A stretch of 64,000 bases of DNA, from assembly GCF_014269025.2 (NCBI RefSeq), contig NZ_CP077094.1:248001-312000 (forward strand), read 5' to 3'. A program made the position numbers and the translations under genes. Below are positions 18,903 through 27,331 of the stretch, one piece after another (the first letter of the stretch is position 1; each line of letters opens with the position of its first letter). This DNA is from Pseudomonas promysalinigenes. Its GTDB lineage: Bacteria > Pseudomonadota > Gammaproteobacteria > Pseudomonadales > Pseudomonadaceae. The notes beneath the pieces are model-generated. The model saw only the letters and a list, made by a program, of their open reading frames with translations. It was not told where the DNA came from and made no database searches.

Positions 18903-20713
18903 GCCGAAGGGTCCTCCGAAGTGGGCAAGGTAGCGCCGGGGGCAGCCACGCGCAGTTGCAGGGTGAGCAGGGCGCCACCTTCGGGGTGGTTGGCCAGCAG
19001 CAGTTCACCGCCCAGTGCGCGCATCAGGCTTTCGCAGATGGCCAAGCCAAGGCCTAGGCCCTGGGTGCGGGTCTTGGTGGTGAAGAACGGCTCCTTGGCG
19101 TGCTCTAGGGCCTGGCGGCTGAAACCTGGCCCGTTGTCACGAATGTACAGGTAGACGTAGTCGTCGCGTTGTTCGGCACTTAGCCACAGGCGCCGGGGGT
19201 TGGCCTTTTCGGTCAAGGCGTCGAGGGCGTTGGCCAGCAGGTTGCCGAGCACCTGACGAAGCCGGGTTTCACCTGCTTGAACCCACAAGGTGGCCTCGGG
19301 CAGGTCGCGGATCAGCTCCACCGCCATTGCCCGGCGGCGTTTGGCCAGCAATGCCAGGGCGTCATCCAGTGCCGGCTGCAAGGCGACGCTTTCCGGCGCG
19401 TGGCGGTCGCGACGGGCGAAAGCGCGCAGATGGGCAATGATCGAGGCCATGCGCCCGGTCAGTTCGCCAATCAGCTTGAGGTTGCCGCGGGCATCTTCGG
19501 TGCGCTGGTGGTCGAGCAGAATTTCGGCGTTTTCCGCGTAGCTGCGAATGGCTGCCAGCGGTTGGTTGAGCTCGTGGCTGATGCTTGCCGACATGGTGCC
19601 CAGCACCGACAGCTTGCCAGCCTGAACCAGTTCGTCCTGGGCGCGCACCAGCTCCTGTTGGGCATTTTCACGCTCCAGTACGGCGCTTTTGAGCCGGGTA
19701 TTGAGGCCTTCGAGGGCCGCGGTACGCTCGGCCACACGTGTTTCAAGCTCTTGCCTGCCCCGCGCCTCGAAGTCGATGCGGTCGATGTAATGCCGGCGTC
19801 GCTGCATCACCAGCCCAGCCAACAGCATCAGCACCAGCAGGGCGCCGGCGCCAATGGCCATCACCGTTTGCACCGAGCGATCGACCAGCATGCGCGGCGC
19901 GAGGATGCTCACCTGCCAGCCGGTTTCTTTGATGTCGCGGGTCTGGGTGAGCCAGGCGTCCTGGTTCAGCACCAGCGGTTGTGGGGCCTGGGTTGGGTAG
20001 GGCTGGATAGCGATGATCGCTTGCCGCTCGGCTTCGCTGAGCGGGCGAGTGGCGCGGAAACGCCAGTCTGGGCGCGACGTGAGGATGACCACGCCATTGT
20101 GATCGGTGACCAGCAATTGCTCAGGGGTGCGGCCCCATAAGGTTTCGGTGTGGTCCAGGTCGACCTTCACCACCAGCACCCCAACGATGCGTTCCCCATC
20201 GCGCACGGCGGCGGCGAAGAAATAGCCGCGCTTGGCTGAGGTGGTGCCCTGGCCGAAGAAGCGCCCCAAGCGGCCGGCCATGGCCTCGTTGAAATACGGC
20301 CGGAATGAGAAATTACGCCCGACGAAGCGGTCCTGCTTGTCCCAGTTGGAGGCGGCCAGGGTATTGCCGCTGACATCCATCAGGTAAATCACTTCGGCGC
20401 CGGTTTGTTGGACGATGTCCTTGAGCAGGCGATTGGCGTTGGTGACCGCTTCCAGGCGGAACGGGTCGGCCAGCACACCGCGCAGGGCGGGCAGGTCGCC
20501 GAGGATTTGCGGCAGGGTTTCGTAGCGGTGCAGGGTGCCTAGCAAGTTGGCGACGTACAGGTCGAGGGTCTGGCGGTTCTGCGAAGCCAGTTGATCCTGG
20601 TAGTAGCGCTCAGCCAGGTGGTGCAGCGGCCACAGCAGCGGTGTCAGGCACAGTGCCAGCAGGGCCAGGCTGCGCCAGCGGGGACGGCGAGGGGGCGTGG
20701 GTTTTGCAATCAT
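18899..20713 (-). CDS. DctB-like sensor histidine kinase
   Basis: A 604-residue membrane kinase. A membrane segment at about residues 13–32, a periplasmic double-Cache-type sensor (about 33–290, with NFSFRPYFNEAMAG and GYFFAAAVRDGERIVGVLVVKVDL), a second membrane segment (about 295–313), a coiled-coil linker and the kinase core follow. Phospho-acceptor His is in SASISHELNQPLAAIRSYAENA, with an HATPase domain ending in GLGLGLAICESLM. DctB senses C4-dicarboxylates; the ligand here is inferred only by similarity. It is preceded 39 bases upstream by rmlD and overlaps its regulator gene downstream. Confidence 0.87.
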   Translation of the reverse strand: MIAKPTPPRRPRWRSLALLALCLTPLLWPLHHLAERYYQDQLASQNRQTLDLYVANLLGTLHRYETLPQILGDLPALRGVLADPFRLEAVTNANRLLKDIVQQTGAEVIYLMDVSGNTLAASNWDKQDRFVGRNFSFRPYFNEAMAGRLGRFFGQGTTSAKRGYFFAAAVRDGERIVGVLVVKVDLDHTETLWGRTPEQLLVTDHNGVVILTSRPDWRFRATRPLSEAERQAIIAIQPYPTQAPQPLVLNQDAWLTQTRDIKETGWQVSILAPRMLVDRSVQTVMAIGAGALLVLMLLAGLVMQRRRHYIDRIDFEARGRQELETRVAERTAALEGLNTRLKSAVLERENAQQELVRAQDELVQAGKLSVLGTMSASISHELNQPLAAIRSYAENAEILLDHQRTEDARGNLKLIGELTGRMASIIAHLRAFARRDRHAPESVALQPALDDALALLAKRRRAMAVELIRDLPEATLWVQAGETRLRQVLGNLLANALDALTEKANPRRLWLSAEQRDDYVYLYIRDNGPGFSRQALEHAKEPFFTTKTRTQGLGLGLAICESLMRALGGELLLANHPEGGALLTLQLRVAAPGATLPTSEDPSA

Positions 20714-20752
20714 CGCGTAAAGGCGCCAGAGAGGGTCTGGCGCAATTATGCG

Positions 20753-21613
20753 CTAGTTGAGGCAGTCGATCAGCGCTTGCTGCCAGTGCGGCAGGCGCAC
20801 ATCCCACTCGCGGGCCAGGCGCGAACAGTCCAGGCGGGAGTTGGTCGGGCGTCGCGCCGGGGTCGGGTACTCGCTGGCAGGGATAGGCAGCAGTTCGGCG
20901 CAGGGCAGGCCGCGTGCCTTGAGCTGTTCGCCGATGGCCTGGGCGAAGCCGTACCACGAGGTTTCGCCTTGGGCAGCCAGGTGATAAGTGCCCCAGGCCC
21001 CGTGCTGGCCACTTTGCCAGCGCTGGATCAATTCACGGGTGGCGATGGCAATGGAGGTGGCCCAGGTGGGGGCGCCGATCTGGTCATCGACCACCCGCAG
21101 TTGCGGTTTTTCCTGCAGCAGCCGTTGCATGGTCAACAGAAAATTGCGCCCATACAGCGAGTAGACCCAGCTGGTGCGCAGTATCAGGTGCTCGCCCGCT
21201 GCTGCGGTAATGGCTTGCTCCCCGGCCAGTTTGCTGCGGCCATAGACACCCAGCGGGTTGGGGCGGTCTGCCTCGGTGTAGGGCAGGGGGTTGTCACCAT
21301 CGAACACGTAATCGGTGGAGTAGTGAATCAGCGGCGCACCCAGGCGCTGTGCCTCTTCGGCCAACACCTGGGGGCTTTGCGCGTTGATCGCGAAGGCCTG
21401 GCCCGGTTCGCTTTCGGCTTGATCGACCGCCGTATAGGCAGCCGCATTGACGATCAACTGCGGGGCCAGCCGCCGCAGCGGCTCGCGCAGTGCCTCGGGG
21501 CAGGCCATGTCCAGGTGCTCGCGGCCAAGCACCTGCACATCTCCCAAGCCACGCAACTGGGCCTGCAGTGCCTGAGCAACCTGGCCGTTGTGGCCACAGA
21601 CGAGAATTTTCAT
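20753..21613 (-). CDS. rmlD: RmlD, dTDP-4-dehydrorhamnose reductase
   Basis: A 286-residue SDR-type reductase. It has the N-terminal nucleotide-binding segment MKILVCGHNGQVAQALQAQL, a YSTDYVFDG substrate loop (about residues 100–108) and the catalytic YGRSKLAGE motif (about 125–133). It makes dTDP-L-rhamnose from the 4-keto intermediate using NAD(P)H. It overlaps rmlC by ATGA, so the last two steps of the pathway are coupled. The genes for the first two steps (rmlB, rmlA) are not in this window. Confidence 0.92.
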   Translation of the reverse strand: MKILVCGHNGQVAQALQAQLRGLGDVQVLGREHLDMACPEALREPLRRLAPQLIVNAAAYTAVDQAESEPGQAFAINAQSPQVLAEEAQRLGAPLIHYSTDYVFDGDNPLPYTEADRPNPLGVYGRSKLAGEQAITAAAGEHLILRTSWVYSLYGRNFLLTMQRLLQEKPQLRVVDDQIGAPTWATSIAIATRELIQRWQSGQHGAWGTYHLAAQGETSWYGFAQAIGEQLKARGLPCAELLPIPASEYPTPARRPTNSRLDCSRLAREWDVRLPHWQQALIDCLN

Positions 21614-22152
21614 GGGAACAGGTCGGCGTTCTTCAACAGTACGGCAGCTTGGTCCTTGGCGGACAGGGTCGGGTTCGCGACCCCCCAGTCGATGCCCAGG
21701 TCAGGGTCATCCCAGCGGATCGAGCGCTCGGCGGCGGGGTTGTAGTAGTCGGTGGTCTTGTACAGGAAATCCGCTGACTCACTCAGCACCAGAAAGCCGT
21801 GGGCGAACCCCGGCGGAATCCAGAACTGCAAATGGTCGGTGGCATTCAGGCGCCGTGCAACCCAGCGGCCGAAGGTGGGCGAACTGCGGCGGATGTCTAC
21901 GGCTACGTCCAGCACTTCGCCTTGCACCACGCGCACCAGTTTGCCTTGCGGGTTATCGATTTGATAATGCATGCCCCGCAGCACGCCGCGTTGGGAGCGG
22001 GAGTGGTTGTCCTGGACGAAGTGGCCATCGAAGCCGGTCTGCTTCTTGAATTCGCGAGCATTGAAGCTTTCGAAGAAAAAGCCACGGCTGTCGCCGAAGA
22101 CCTTCGGTTCAATGATGACTACGTCGGGTATTTCGGTCGCTATGATGTTCAT
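21610..22152 (-). CDS. rmlC: RmlC, dTDP-4-dehydrorhamnose 3,5-epimerase
   Basis: A 180-residue cupin epimerase beginning MNIIATEIPDVVIIEPKVFG. Family landmarks are DSRGFFFESFNAREF, FVQDNHSRSQRGVLRGMHYQ (catalytic His) and WIPPGFAHGFLVLSE. It acts before RmlD in dTDP-L-rhamnose synthesis for lipopolysaccharide or rhamnolipid. It is the first gene of the minus-strand run extending to 17041. Confidence 0.93.
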   Translation of the reverse strand: MNIIATEIPDVVIIEPKVFGDSRGFFFESFNAREFKKQTGFDGHFVQDNHSRSQRGVLRGMHYQIDNPQGKLVRVVQGEVLDVAVDIRRSSPTFGRWVARRLNATDHLQFWIPPGFAHGFLVLSESADFLYKTTDYYNPAAERSIRWDDPDLGIDWGVANPTLSAKDQAAVLLKNADLFP

Positions 22153-22603
22153 GGCAATTCTTCGGTCAGTGTGCTGAGGGTCCGACCTTGGAAGGTCCGC
22201 TTGGTGTCCGCCGCCTTGGCAAACTGAGCCTAGATCGGCTGGCCGTGCGCCAGTATGCGCCCTTCGTTAATTTCATCTTCGCACCTAGGTATCGGCCATA
22301 CCCCAGGTATCTCAAGGGCCATCATGAAATAGCTTTCATCTTGAAGGGTTTTGGCACGCGCGGGCACCCTGCGCCAAGGAATTATATAGAAGGTGGAATT
22401 CGGCCTGACCGTAGGTCCCTTATTTCGATTCATATCGACAAATATGGAATTGAAAATTTAGATCTGGCTGTATTTGTGCTTTCAAAGCCGATATATATCG
22501 GTTATAAAATAGCCAGCCGCGAGGGTCGCAGCCAGGCCGTCGCTGATGTCACACTTTCCTGCTATCCATTGACCATCGGCTAGCGCCTTTGCAGAGGTTA
22601 ACC
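22153..22603. other. Intergenic region upstream of aguA, partly AT-rich, with a 14-bp palindrome
   Basis: About 450 bases between rmlC and aguA, which diverge. The stretch 22380–22520 is much richer in A and T than its surroundings and contains a perfect palindrome CCGATATATATCGG at 22488–22501. It may be an operator or only AT-rich spacer. An open frame across 22188–22583 has no start signal or family resemblance and I do not call it. Confidence 0.35.
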
Positions 22604-23710
22604 ATGAAAACCCTCAACTCCACTCCCCGTGCCGATGGCTTCCACATGCCCGCCGAATGGGCGCCGCAAAGCCAAGTCTGGATGGTATGGCCGGAGCGCC
22701 CGGACAACTGGCGCCTGGGCGGCAAGCCTGCGCAGGCTGCCCACGTCACGTTGGCAAAGGCCATCGCCCGCTTTGAACCTGTGACCGTGGCCGTTTCTGC
22801 CGGCCAGTACGAAAACGCCCGTCGCCAACTCGACCTGCCGAACATCCGTGTGGTGGAAATCAGCAACGACGATGCCTGGGTGCGTGACACGGGGCCAACC
22901 TTCGTCATCAACGAGCACGGTGAAGTGCGTGGGGTTGATTGGGGCTTCAACGCCTGGGGCGGCTTCGACGGCGGCCTGTATGCACCGTGGAACCGCGATG
23001 AAGAGCTGGCGGCCAAGGTACTGGAAATGGAGCGCTGCCAGCGCTACCACACCGAAGGCTTCGTGCTTGAAGGCGGTTCTATCCACGTCGACGGCGAAGG
23101 GACGCTGATCACCACCGAAGAGTGCCTGCTCAACCGCAACCGCAACCCGCACCTGAGCCGCGAGCAGATCGAGCAAACCCTGCGCGAGCACCTGGCGGTC
23201 GATACCATCGTTTGGTTGCCCGAGGGCCTGTACAACGACGAAACCGACGGCCACGTCGATAACTTCTGCTGTTACGTAAGCCCTGGTGAAGTGTTACTGG
23301 CCTGGACCGATGATTCCAACGACCCCAACTACGCACGCTGCCACGCCGCTTACGAGGTGCTGAAAAACACCCGTGATGCCAAAGGGCGTGAGTTCGTGGT
23401 GCACAAAATGCCGATTCCCGGCCCGCTGTTCGCTACTGAAGCAGAATGCGCCGGCGTCGATCATGTGGCCGGTAGCCAAGAGCGTGACCCATCCGTGCGC
23501 CTTGCCGGCTCCTACGTCAACTTCCTGATCGTCAACGGCGGCATCATCGCCCCGAGCTTCGACGACCCGGCAGATGCGCAGGCCAGAGCGATTCTGGCCA
23601 AAGTCTTCCCCAGCCACGAAGTGGTGATGATCCCCGGCCGCGAGCTGCTGCTTGGCGGTGGCAACATCCACTGCCTGACTCAGCAGCAGCCTGCACCGTT
23701 CAAGCGCTGA
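22604..23710 (+). CDS. aguA: AguA, agmatine deiminase
   Basis: A 368-residue protein beginning [20 protein letters not shown]. Guanidine-modifying-fold signatures include [14 protein letters not shown] (about residues 86–99), [22 protein letters not shown] (about 153–174), [11 protein letters not shown] and the nucleophilic Cys in [13 protein letters not shown] close to the C-terminus. It turns agmatine into N-carbamoyl-putrescine in the arginine decarboxylase route to putrescine. The usual partner aguB is not next to it. AGAGG before 22604 decides the start. Confidence 0.95.
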   Translation: MKTLNSTPRADGFHMPAEWAPQSQVWMVWPERPDNWRLGGKPAQAAHVTLAKAIARFEPVTVAVSAGQYENARRQLDLPNIRVVEISNDDAWVRDTGPTFVINEHGEVRGVDWGFNAWGGFDGGLYAPWNRDEELAAKVLEMERCQRYHTEGFVLEGGSIHVDGEGTLITTEECLLNRNRNPHLSREQIEQTLREHLAVDTIVWLPEGLYNDETDGHVDNFCCYVSPGEVLLAWTDDSNDPNYARCHAAYEVLKNTRDAKGREFVVHKMPIPGPLFATEAECAGVDHVAGSQERDPSVRLAGSYVNFLIVNGGIIAPSFDDPADAQARAILAKVFPSHEVVMIPGRELLLGGGNIHCLTQQQPAPFKR

Positions 23711-23726
23711 TCGGCGCGTTATGAAG

Positions 23727-23753
23727 AAGCCCGTCGCAATACGGGCTTTTTTA
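23727..23753 (+). terminator. Terminator of aguA
   Basis: AAGCCCGT at 23727–23734 and ACGGGCTT at 23741–23748 with a six-base loop, followed by a T-rich tail. Confidence 0.9.
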
Positions 23754-23891
23754 TTCGCGCCGATACCCGGAGCGGGGGATGGCATAGGTTTTGTATTGTT
23801 TTCAGAGAGTTACCCGGCAGACCGGGCTCTCGGTACTGTAACAATCAAGACGTAAATTAGCCGCTCACGGGCCAAGGGAGTACGTGCGAAC

Positions 23892-24089
23892 ATGAATGCA
23901 GCAAGTGAGACGGCTTTGCGCCCACTGGCAATCAACCATCAATCGCTGAAGGTCATGGCGCATTGGTTGAAACAGCATGGAGGCAAACGGGTCAGGACGA
24001 CCGACCCACGACGTCTGCTTGACGGCCGCTACCCACAAGGCCTGATCAGCGATGCAGAGCTGGATGCACTGCTGGGGGTCTGGCCCTGA
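23892..24089 (+). CDS. Small conserved-looking protein of 65 residues, function unknown
   Basis: An open frame of 65 residues (MNAASETALRPLAINHQSLK … LISDAELDALLGVWP) with no signal peptide or membrane segment and a basic middle part (QHGGKRVRTTDPRRLLDGRY). AAGGGAG lies about ten bases before the ATG. A strong terminator at 24113–24146 follows its stop after only 23 bases, and another terminator ends aguA upstream, so it has a transcription unit of its own. I do not recognise the family; the context argues that it is real. Confidence 0.6.
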   Translation: MNAASETALRPLAINHQSLKVMAHWLKQHGGKRVRTTDPRRLLDGRYPQGLISDAELDALLGVWP

Positions 24090-24112
24090 CGGGTCATCAG
24101 CCCGCCCAAGGC

Positions 24113-24146
24113 AAAACGCCACCGCCCATGCGGTGGCGTTTTTATT
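24113..24146 (+). terminator. Terminator after the 65-residue gene
   Basis: A perfect 12-base stem, AAAACGCCACCG (24113–24124) with CGGTGGCGTTTT (24131–24142), with loop CCCATG and extra T. Confidence 0.92.
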
Positions 24147-24307
24147 TGTAGGTGCGCAGGCTTTTCTTGAGCTTGAACAGGGTTTTCAACCCAGCCTCGT
24201 AACCCTTTCTTTGCAAGGTAAATTGTCCTTCCTATAGCCAGAGATGCATTGAAATGCCCTGCGGCCAGCGTGGTTCTTGGTCATATCAGCCTGCATTTCA
24301 CGAGTTT

Positions 24308-24337
24308 TTGACATTTGTAATCGCACACCGCTAGGAT
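24308..24337 (+). promoter_or_regulatory. Candidate sigma-70 promoter for the porin gene
   Basis: TTGACA at 24308–24313 matches the -35 consensus, with an 18-base spacer to TAGGAT at 24332–24337. The porin ATG is 171 bases beyond the -10, which leaves a long leader containing a terminator-like hairpin. Confidence 0.5.
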
Positions 24338-24382
24338 TCGGCCAACGCTTGCTGGCCACCCATGGTCATGCTGCTGCGAAAG

Positions 24383-24412
24383 GCCCGCCACACACAGCGT
24401 TGGCGGGCTTTT
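24383..24412 (+). terminator. Terminator-like hairpin in the porin leader
   Basis: GCCCGCCA (24383–24390) and TGGCGGGC (24401–24408) are perfectly complementary and followed by TTTT. It sits between the candidate promoter and the porin ATG, so it may act as an attenuator or produce a short leader RNA. An upstream GGCCA/TGGCC hairpin lies at about 24340–24357. Confidence 0.5.
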
Positions 24413-24507
24413 CAGTTCGGATCCGCATAGCGTCGAACCTACGAAGGGGCGTTGGTTCCAGGCGTAATGGTGCAAAGCGTTTTTGATTAAGAAACAAGGA
24501 AAACAAC

Positions 24508-25797
24508 ATGTTGAAAACCAGGATCAGCCTGCTCGCCCTGGCGATGATCGCCGCGACCCAGGCCCAGGCCAATGACCAGGCCCAGAGCAACGGCTTCCTC
24601 GAAGACAGCCACGCCAACGTGCTGCTGCGCAACGCTTACATCAACCGCGACAAGAAGCATGGCAACCGCGACCAGAGCGAATGGGGCCAGGCGTTCATCG
24701 GCAAATTCTCCTCCGGCTTCACCCAAGGCACTGTAGGCGTGGGCGTCGATGCCTTTGGCCTGTACGCACTGCGCCTGGATGGCGGCAAAGGCCGCAATGG
24801 CGGCGCTGGTATCGACTTCTTCAAGCCTAGCGATACCGCCCCTACCAACTCGCCGCACAACCTGGCCCGTGGTGGTGCTGCCATCAAGTTCCGCGTCTCC
24901 AACACCGTGCTCAAGTACGGTGACATGATGCCCGAGCTGCCAGTGCTGCAGTACGACGACAGCCGCCTGCTGCCAGAGAGCTACACCGGTACGTTCATCA
25001 CCTCCAAGGAAATCGAAGGCCTGGAGCTCAATGCCGGTCACTTCACCCAAGAGGCGCGCAAGAGCGCTGAAGGCCGTGACAGCGGCCACCTGAAGACGAT
25101 CGATGTGTTCGGTGGCAGCTACAAGTTCACTGAAAACTTCACCGCCTCTGCTTACACGTCGAACATCGAAGACGTGATGAAGAAGCACTACCTGGGCATG
25201 AACTACGTCTACCCGATTTCGGCAGACCAGTCCCTGACCCTGGACTTCAACGGCTACAAGTCGGACATCAACAGCAAGTACGTGCAAAAAGCTCAGCTTG
25301 CCGGTGACGATAACACCATCTGGAGCCTGGCTGCTACCTACGCCTTCGGCCCGCACTCGGTGACCCTGGCGCACCAGCGCAGCACCGGCAGCACCGGCTA
25401 CAACTACGGCTGGTACCAGGACCGTGGTGGCGTGGGTGACGGCGGCTCGACCATCTACCTGGCCAACTCCTACTGGTCGGACTTCAACGCTGAAGACGAG
25501 CGCTCCTGGCAGTTGGCCTATGGCCTGGACTTCGGCGCCTTCGGCATGCCGGGCCTGACCTACAAAATCGCCTATGTGGCGGGTGACAACATCAACACCC
25601 ACGGCTACGGCGAAGGTAAAGAGCGCGAAATCTTCAACCAGCTGCGTTACGTCGTACAGGACGGCCCAGCCAAGGACCTGTCGGTCAAGCTGCGTGGTTC
25701 CTGGCTGCGTACCAACACCGCCGTGCAACAGAACGGTTACAACGACGACGGCAACGAAGTGCGCGTATTCGTCGAATACCCAATCAGCATCTTCTGA
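24508..25797 (+). CDS. OprD-family outer-membrane porin (OprE/OprQ type)
   Basis: A 429-residue protein with a signal peptide (MLKTRISLLALAMIAATQAQA). The OprD opening follows: FLEDSHANVLLRNAYINRD, EWGQAFIGKFSSGFTQGTVG and VGVDAFGLYALRLDGGKGR. The rest is alternating beta-strand sequence ending in a terminal aromatic (EYPISIF), as required for outer-membrane assembly. OprD-type channels take up amino acids, peptides or aromatic acids. Length and sequence suit the OprE/OprQ subgroup, but the substrate is not readable. AAGGA precedes the ATG. Confidence 0.9.
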   Translation: MLKTRISLLALAMIAATQAQANDQAQSNGFLEDSHANVLLRNAYINRDKKHGNRDQSEWGQAFIGKFSSGFTQGTVGVGVDAFGLYALRLDGGKGRNGGAGIDFFKPSDTAPTNSPHNLARGGAAIKFRVSNTVLKYGDMMPELPVLQYDDSRLLPESYTGTFITSKEIEGLELNAGHFTQEARKSAEGRDSGHLKTIDVFGGSYKFTENFTASAYTSNIEDVMKKHYLGMNYVYPISADQSLTLDFNGYKSDINSKYVQKAQLAGDDNTIWSLAATYAFGPHSVTLAHQRSTGSTGYNYGWYQDRGGVGDGGSTIYLANSYWSDFNAEDERSWQLAYGLDFGAFGMPGLTYKIAYVAGDNINTHGYGEGKEREIFNQLRYVVQDGPAKDLSVKLRGSWLRTNTAVQQNGYNDDGNEVRVFVEYPISIF

Positions 25798-25860
25798 TAC
25801 TGAGCGCAAGCGCTTGATGCTCGCCACCTGAGCATTGGCGCGTAGGCAAGGGTTTGAAAA

Positions 25861-25895
25861 ATCCGATACCAGTCATCTGGTGTCGGATTTTTTTT
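25861..25895 (+). terminator. Terminator of the porin gene
   Basis: AATCCGATACCAG and CTGGTGTCGGATT around loop TCAT, followed by a T tract. The stem is nearly the same as that of the pckA terminator at 9573. Confidence 0.93.
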
Positions 25896-25947
25896 GCTCG
25901 CTTGAAGCTTCCAGCTAGCGCGCCGCCGCAACCGCCACGCCAACCCG

Positions 25948-27330
25948 TTAAGCCTCGCGGCTTGCAGTGGGCAAGAACACGCTGACCCGCAACCCACCAC
26001 CTTCACGATTGTGCAGCAGCAGCTCCCCGCCATGGCTGCTGGCGATGCGCTGGGCGATGCTCAGCCCCAGACCGTAACCGCCGGACCCGTGGTTACGTGA
26101 GCCCTCGCCGCGCACGAACGGATCGGTGACGGTGTTGAGCAAGCCTGGCGCGATGCCTGGCCCGCGGTCGTCGATATGGATGTACACACCGCCAGCAGTG
26201 GCCTGCAGGTTAAGCGAAACCTGCTTGGCATACCGCAGCGCGTTGACCACCAGGTTCTGCAGGCAACGCTGCAGCAGCAATGCATCAGCCCGCAGGCTGC
26301 CGCCCTGGCCATGCACCGGCAAAGGCTCCGCCGCGCTGGCAAGGTCGGCGCAAAGCCGCGCGACCAAGCGATCCAGGTCGACCAGTTGCAGGTTCTGCTG
26401 CTCACCTGTGCGCAGGTAATCGAGCACCTGGCCGATCATGTCGTCCATCTGGGTGATGTTCTGCCGCAAGCGTTCGCGCTGCTCGTCGTCCGGCAGCCGC
26501 TCCAGACGCAGGCGCATGCGCGTCAGTGGGGTGCGCAGGTCGTGGGAAACGGCTGCCAGGAAGTAGGCCTTGTCGTTGACCATGGCAATCAACCGCTGCT
26601 GCATGGCGTTGAATGCTTGCGCGGCCTGGCGCACTTCTTCTGGGCCGTCCAGGGCCAGGGCGGGCTGCTCCAGATTGCTGCCCAACCCCCGCGCCGCATC
26701 GGCCAAGCGCCGCAGTGGGCGCAGGCACAAGCGCACGGCGATCAGGCAGACCACCAGCACGGCGACGATGCGCAGGGCATACACCCGCAGCAAATAGTCG
26801 CTGATCAACACCCAGGCCGACTCACCGCTCCAGCCCTGTAGCTCCTGCCCGTCGATGCTCAGCCAATGGCCGTCTGGCAACGCAACGGCGAACTGAATGT
26901 GCGCCTGGGCGGTGCGCAGGCCGAACAGGCTACGCCAGACAATCGGATGGCCCTGCTGGTCGGTCAGTTGCACATGCAGCAAGCGCACCTGCTGGGCATG
27001 CCCCAGCTCGTATTCGAGTGCCTGTTGCAGCAGCAGCTCCGCGCGCCTGCGCCCGCGGCGCTCATCTACCCCCGTCGCCGGCATGGCGTCGGCACATCGC
27101 ACCCGATAGTGAGCCGGTGCCTGTATGCCCTGGGCATGGCAGCCGGCCTGGGCAATCAAGGGGGCGCTGCGCGCGGCCATGAGCCGGATCGGAGCCTCGA
27201 GCACCTGGGCGAAACGCACATCGAACCAGATGCTACTCGACATCAGCTGCACCACCAGCGTGCCGCTGACCATGATCAGCAACAGTTGACCAAACAACGT
27301 GCGCGGCCACAGGCGGCGGAGCCAGCGCAT
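25948..27330 (-). CDS. Sensor histidine kinase paired with the upstream OmpR-type regulator
   Basis: A 460-residue membrane kinase from the ATG at 27330, one base after the regulator's stop. Membrane segments lie at about residues 10–32 and 185–207 around a periplasmic domain of about 150 residues. A HAMP domain follows, then AAVSHDLRTPLTRMRLRLERL with the phospho-acceptor His, an N-box (NLVVNALRYA) and HATPase motifs DDRGPGI and GGYGLGLSIAQRI. An in-frame ATG ten codons earlier overlaps the regulator and is less likely. With the divergent TonB receptor gene it resembles metal- or siderophore-sensing systems such as PfeRS; that link is inference. Confidence 0.87.
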   Translation of the reverse strand: MRWLRRLWPRTLFGQLLLIMVSGTLVVQLMSSSIWFDVRFAQVLEAPIRLMAARSAPLIAQAGCHAQGIQAPAHYRVRCADAMPATGVDERRGRRRAELLLQQALEYELGHAQQVRLLHVQLTDQQGHPIVWRSLFGLRTAQAHIQFAVALPDGHWLSIDGQELQGWSGESAWVLISDYLLRVYALRIVAVLVVCLIAVRLCLRPLRRLADAARGLGSNLEQPALALDGPEEVRQAAQAFNAMQQRLIAMVNDKAYFLAAVSHDLRTPLTRMRLRLERLPDDEQRERLRQNITQMDDMIGQVLDYLRTGEQQNLQLVDLDRLVARLCADLASAAEPLPVHGQGGSLRADALLLQRCLQNLVVNALRYAKQVSLNLQATAGGVYIHIDDRGPGIAPGLLNTVTDPFVRGEGSRNHGSGGYGLGLSIAQRIASSHGGELLLHNREGGGLRVSVFLPTASREA

Positions 27331-27331
27331 G

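Noticed and set aside
22188..22583. 131-codon frame upstream of aguA
   Set aside because: No ribosome site or recognised family, and mixed composition across an apparent promoter region.
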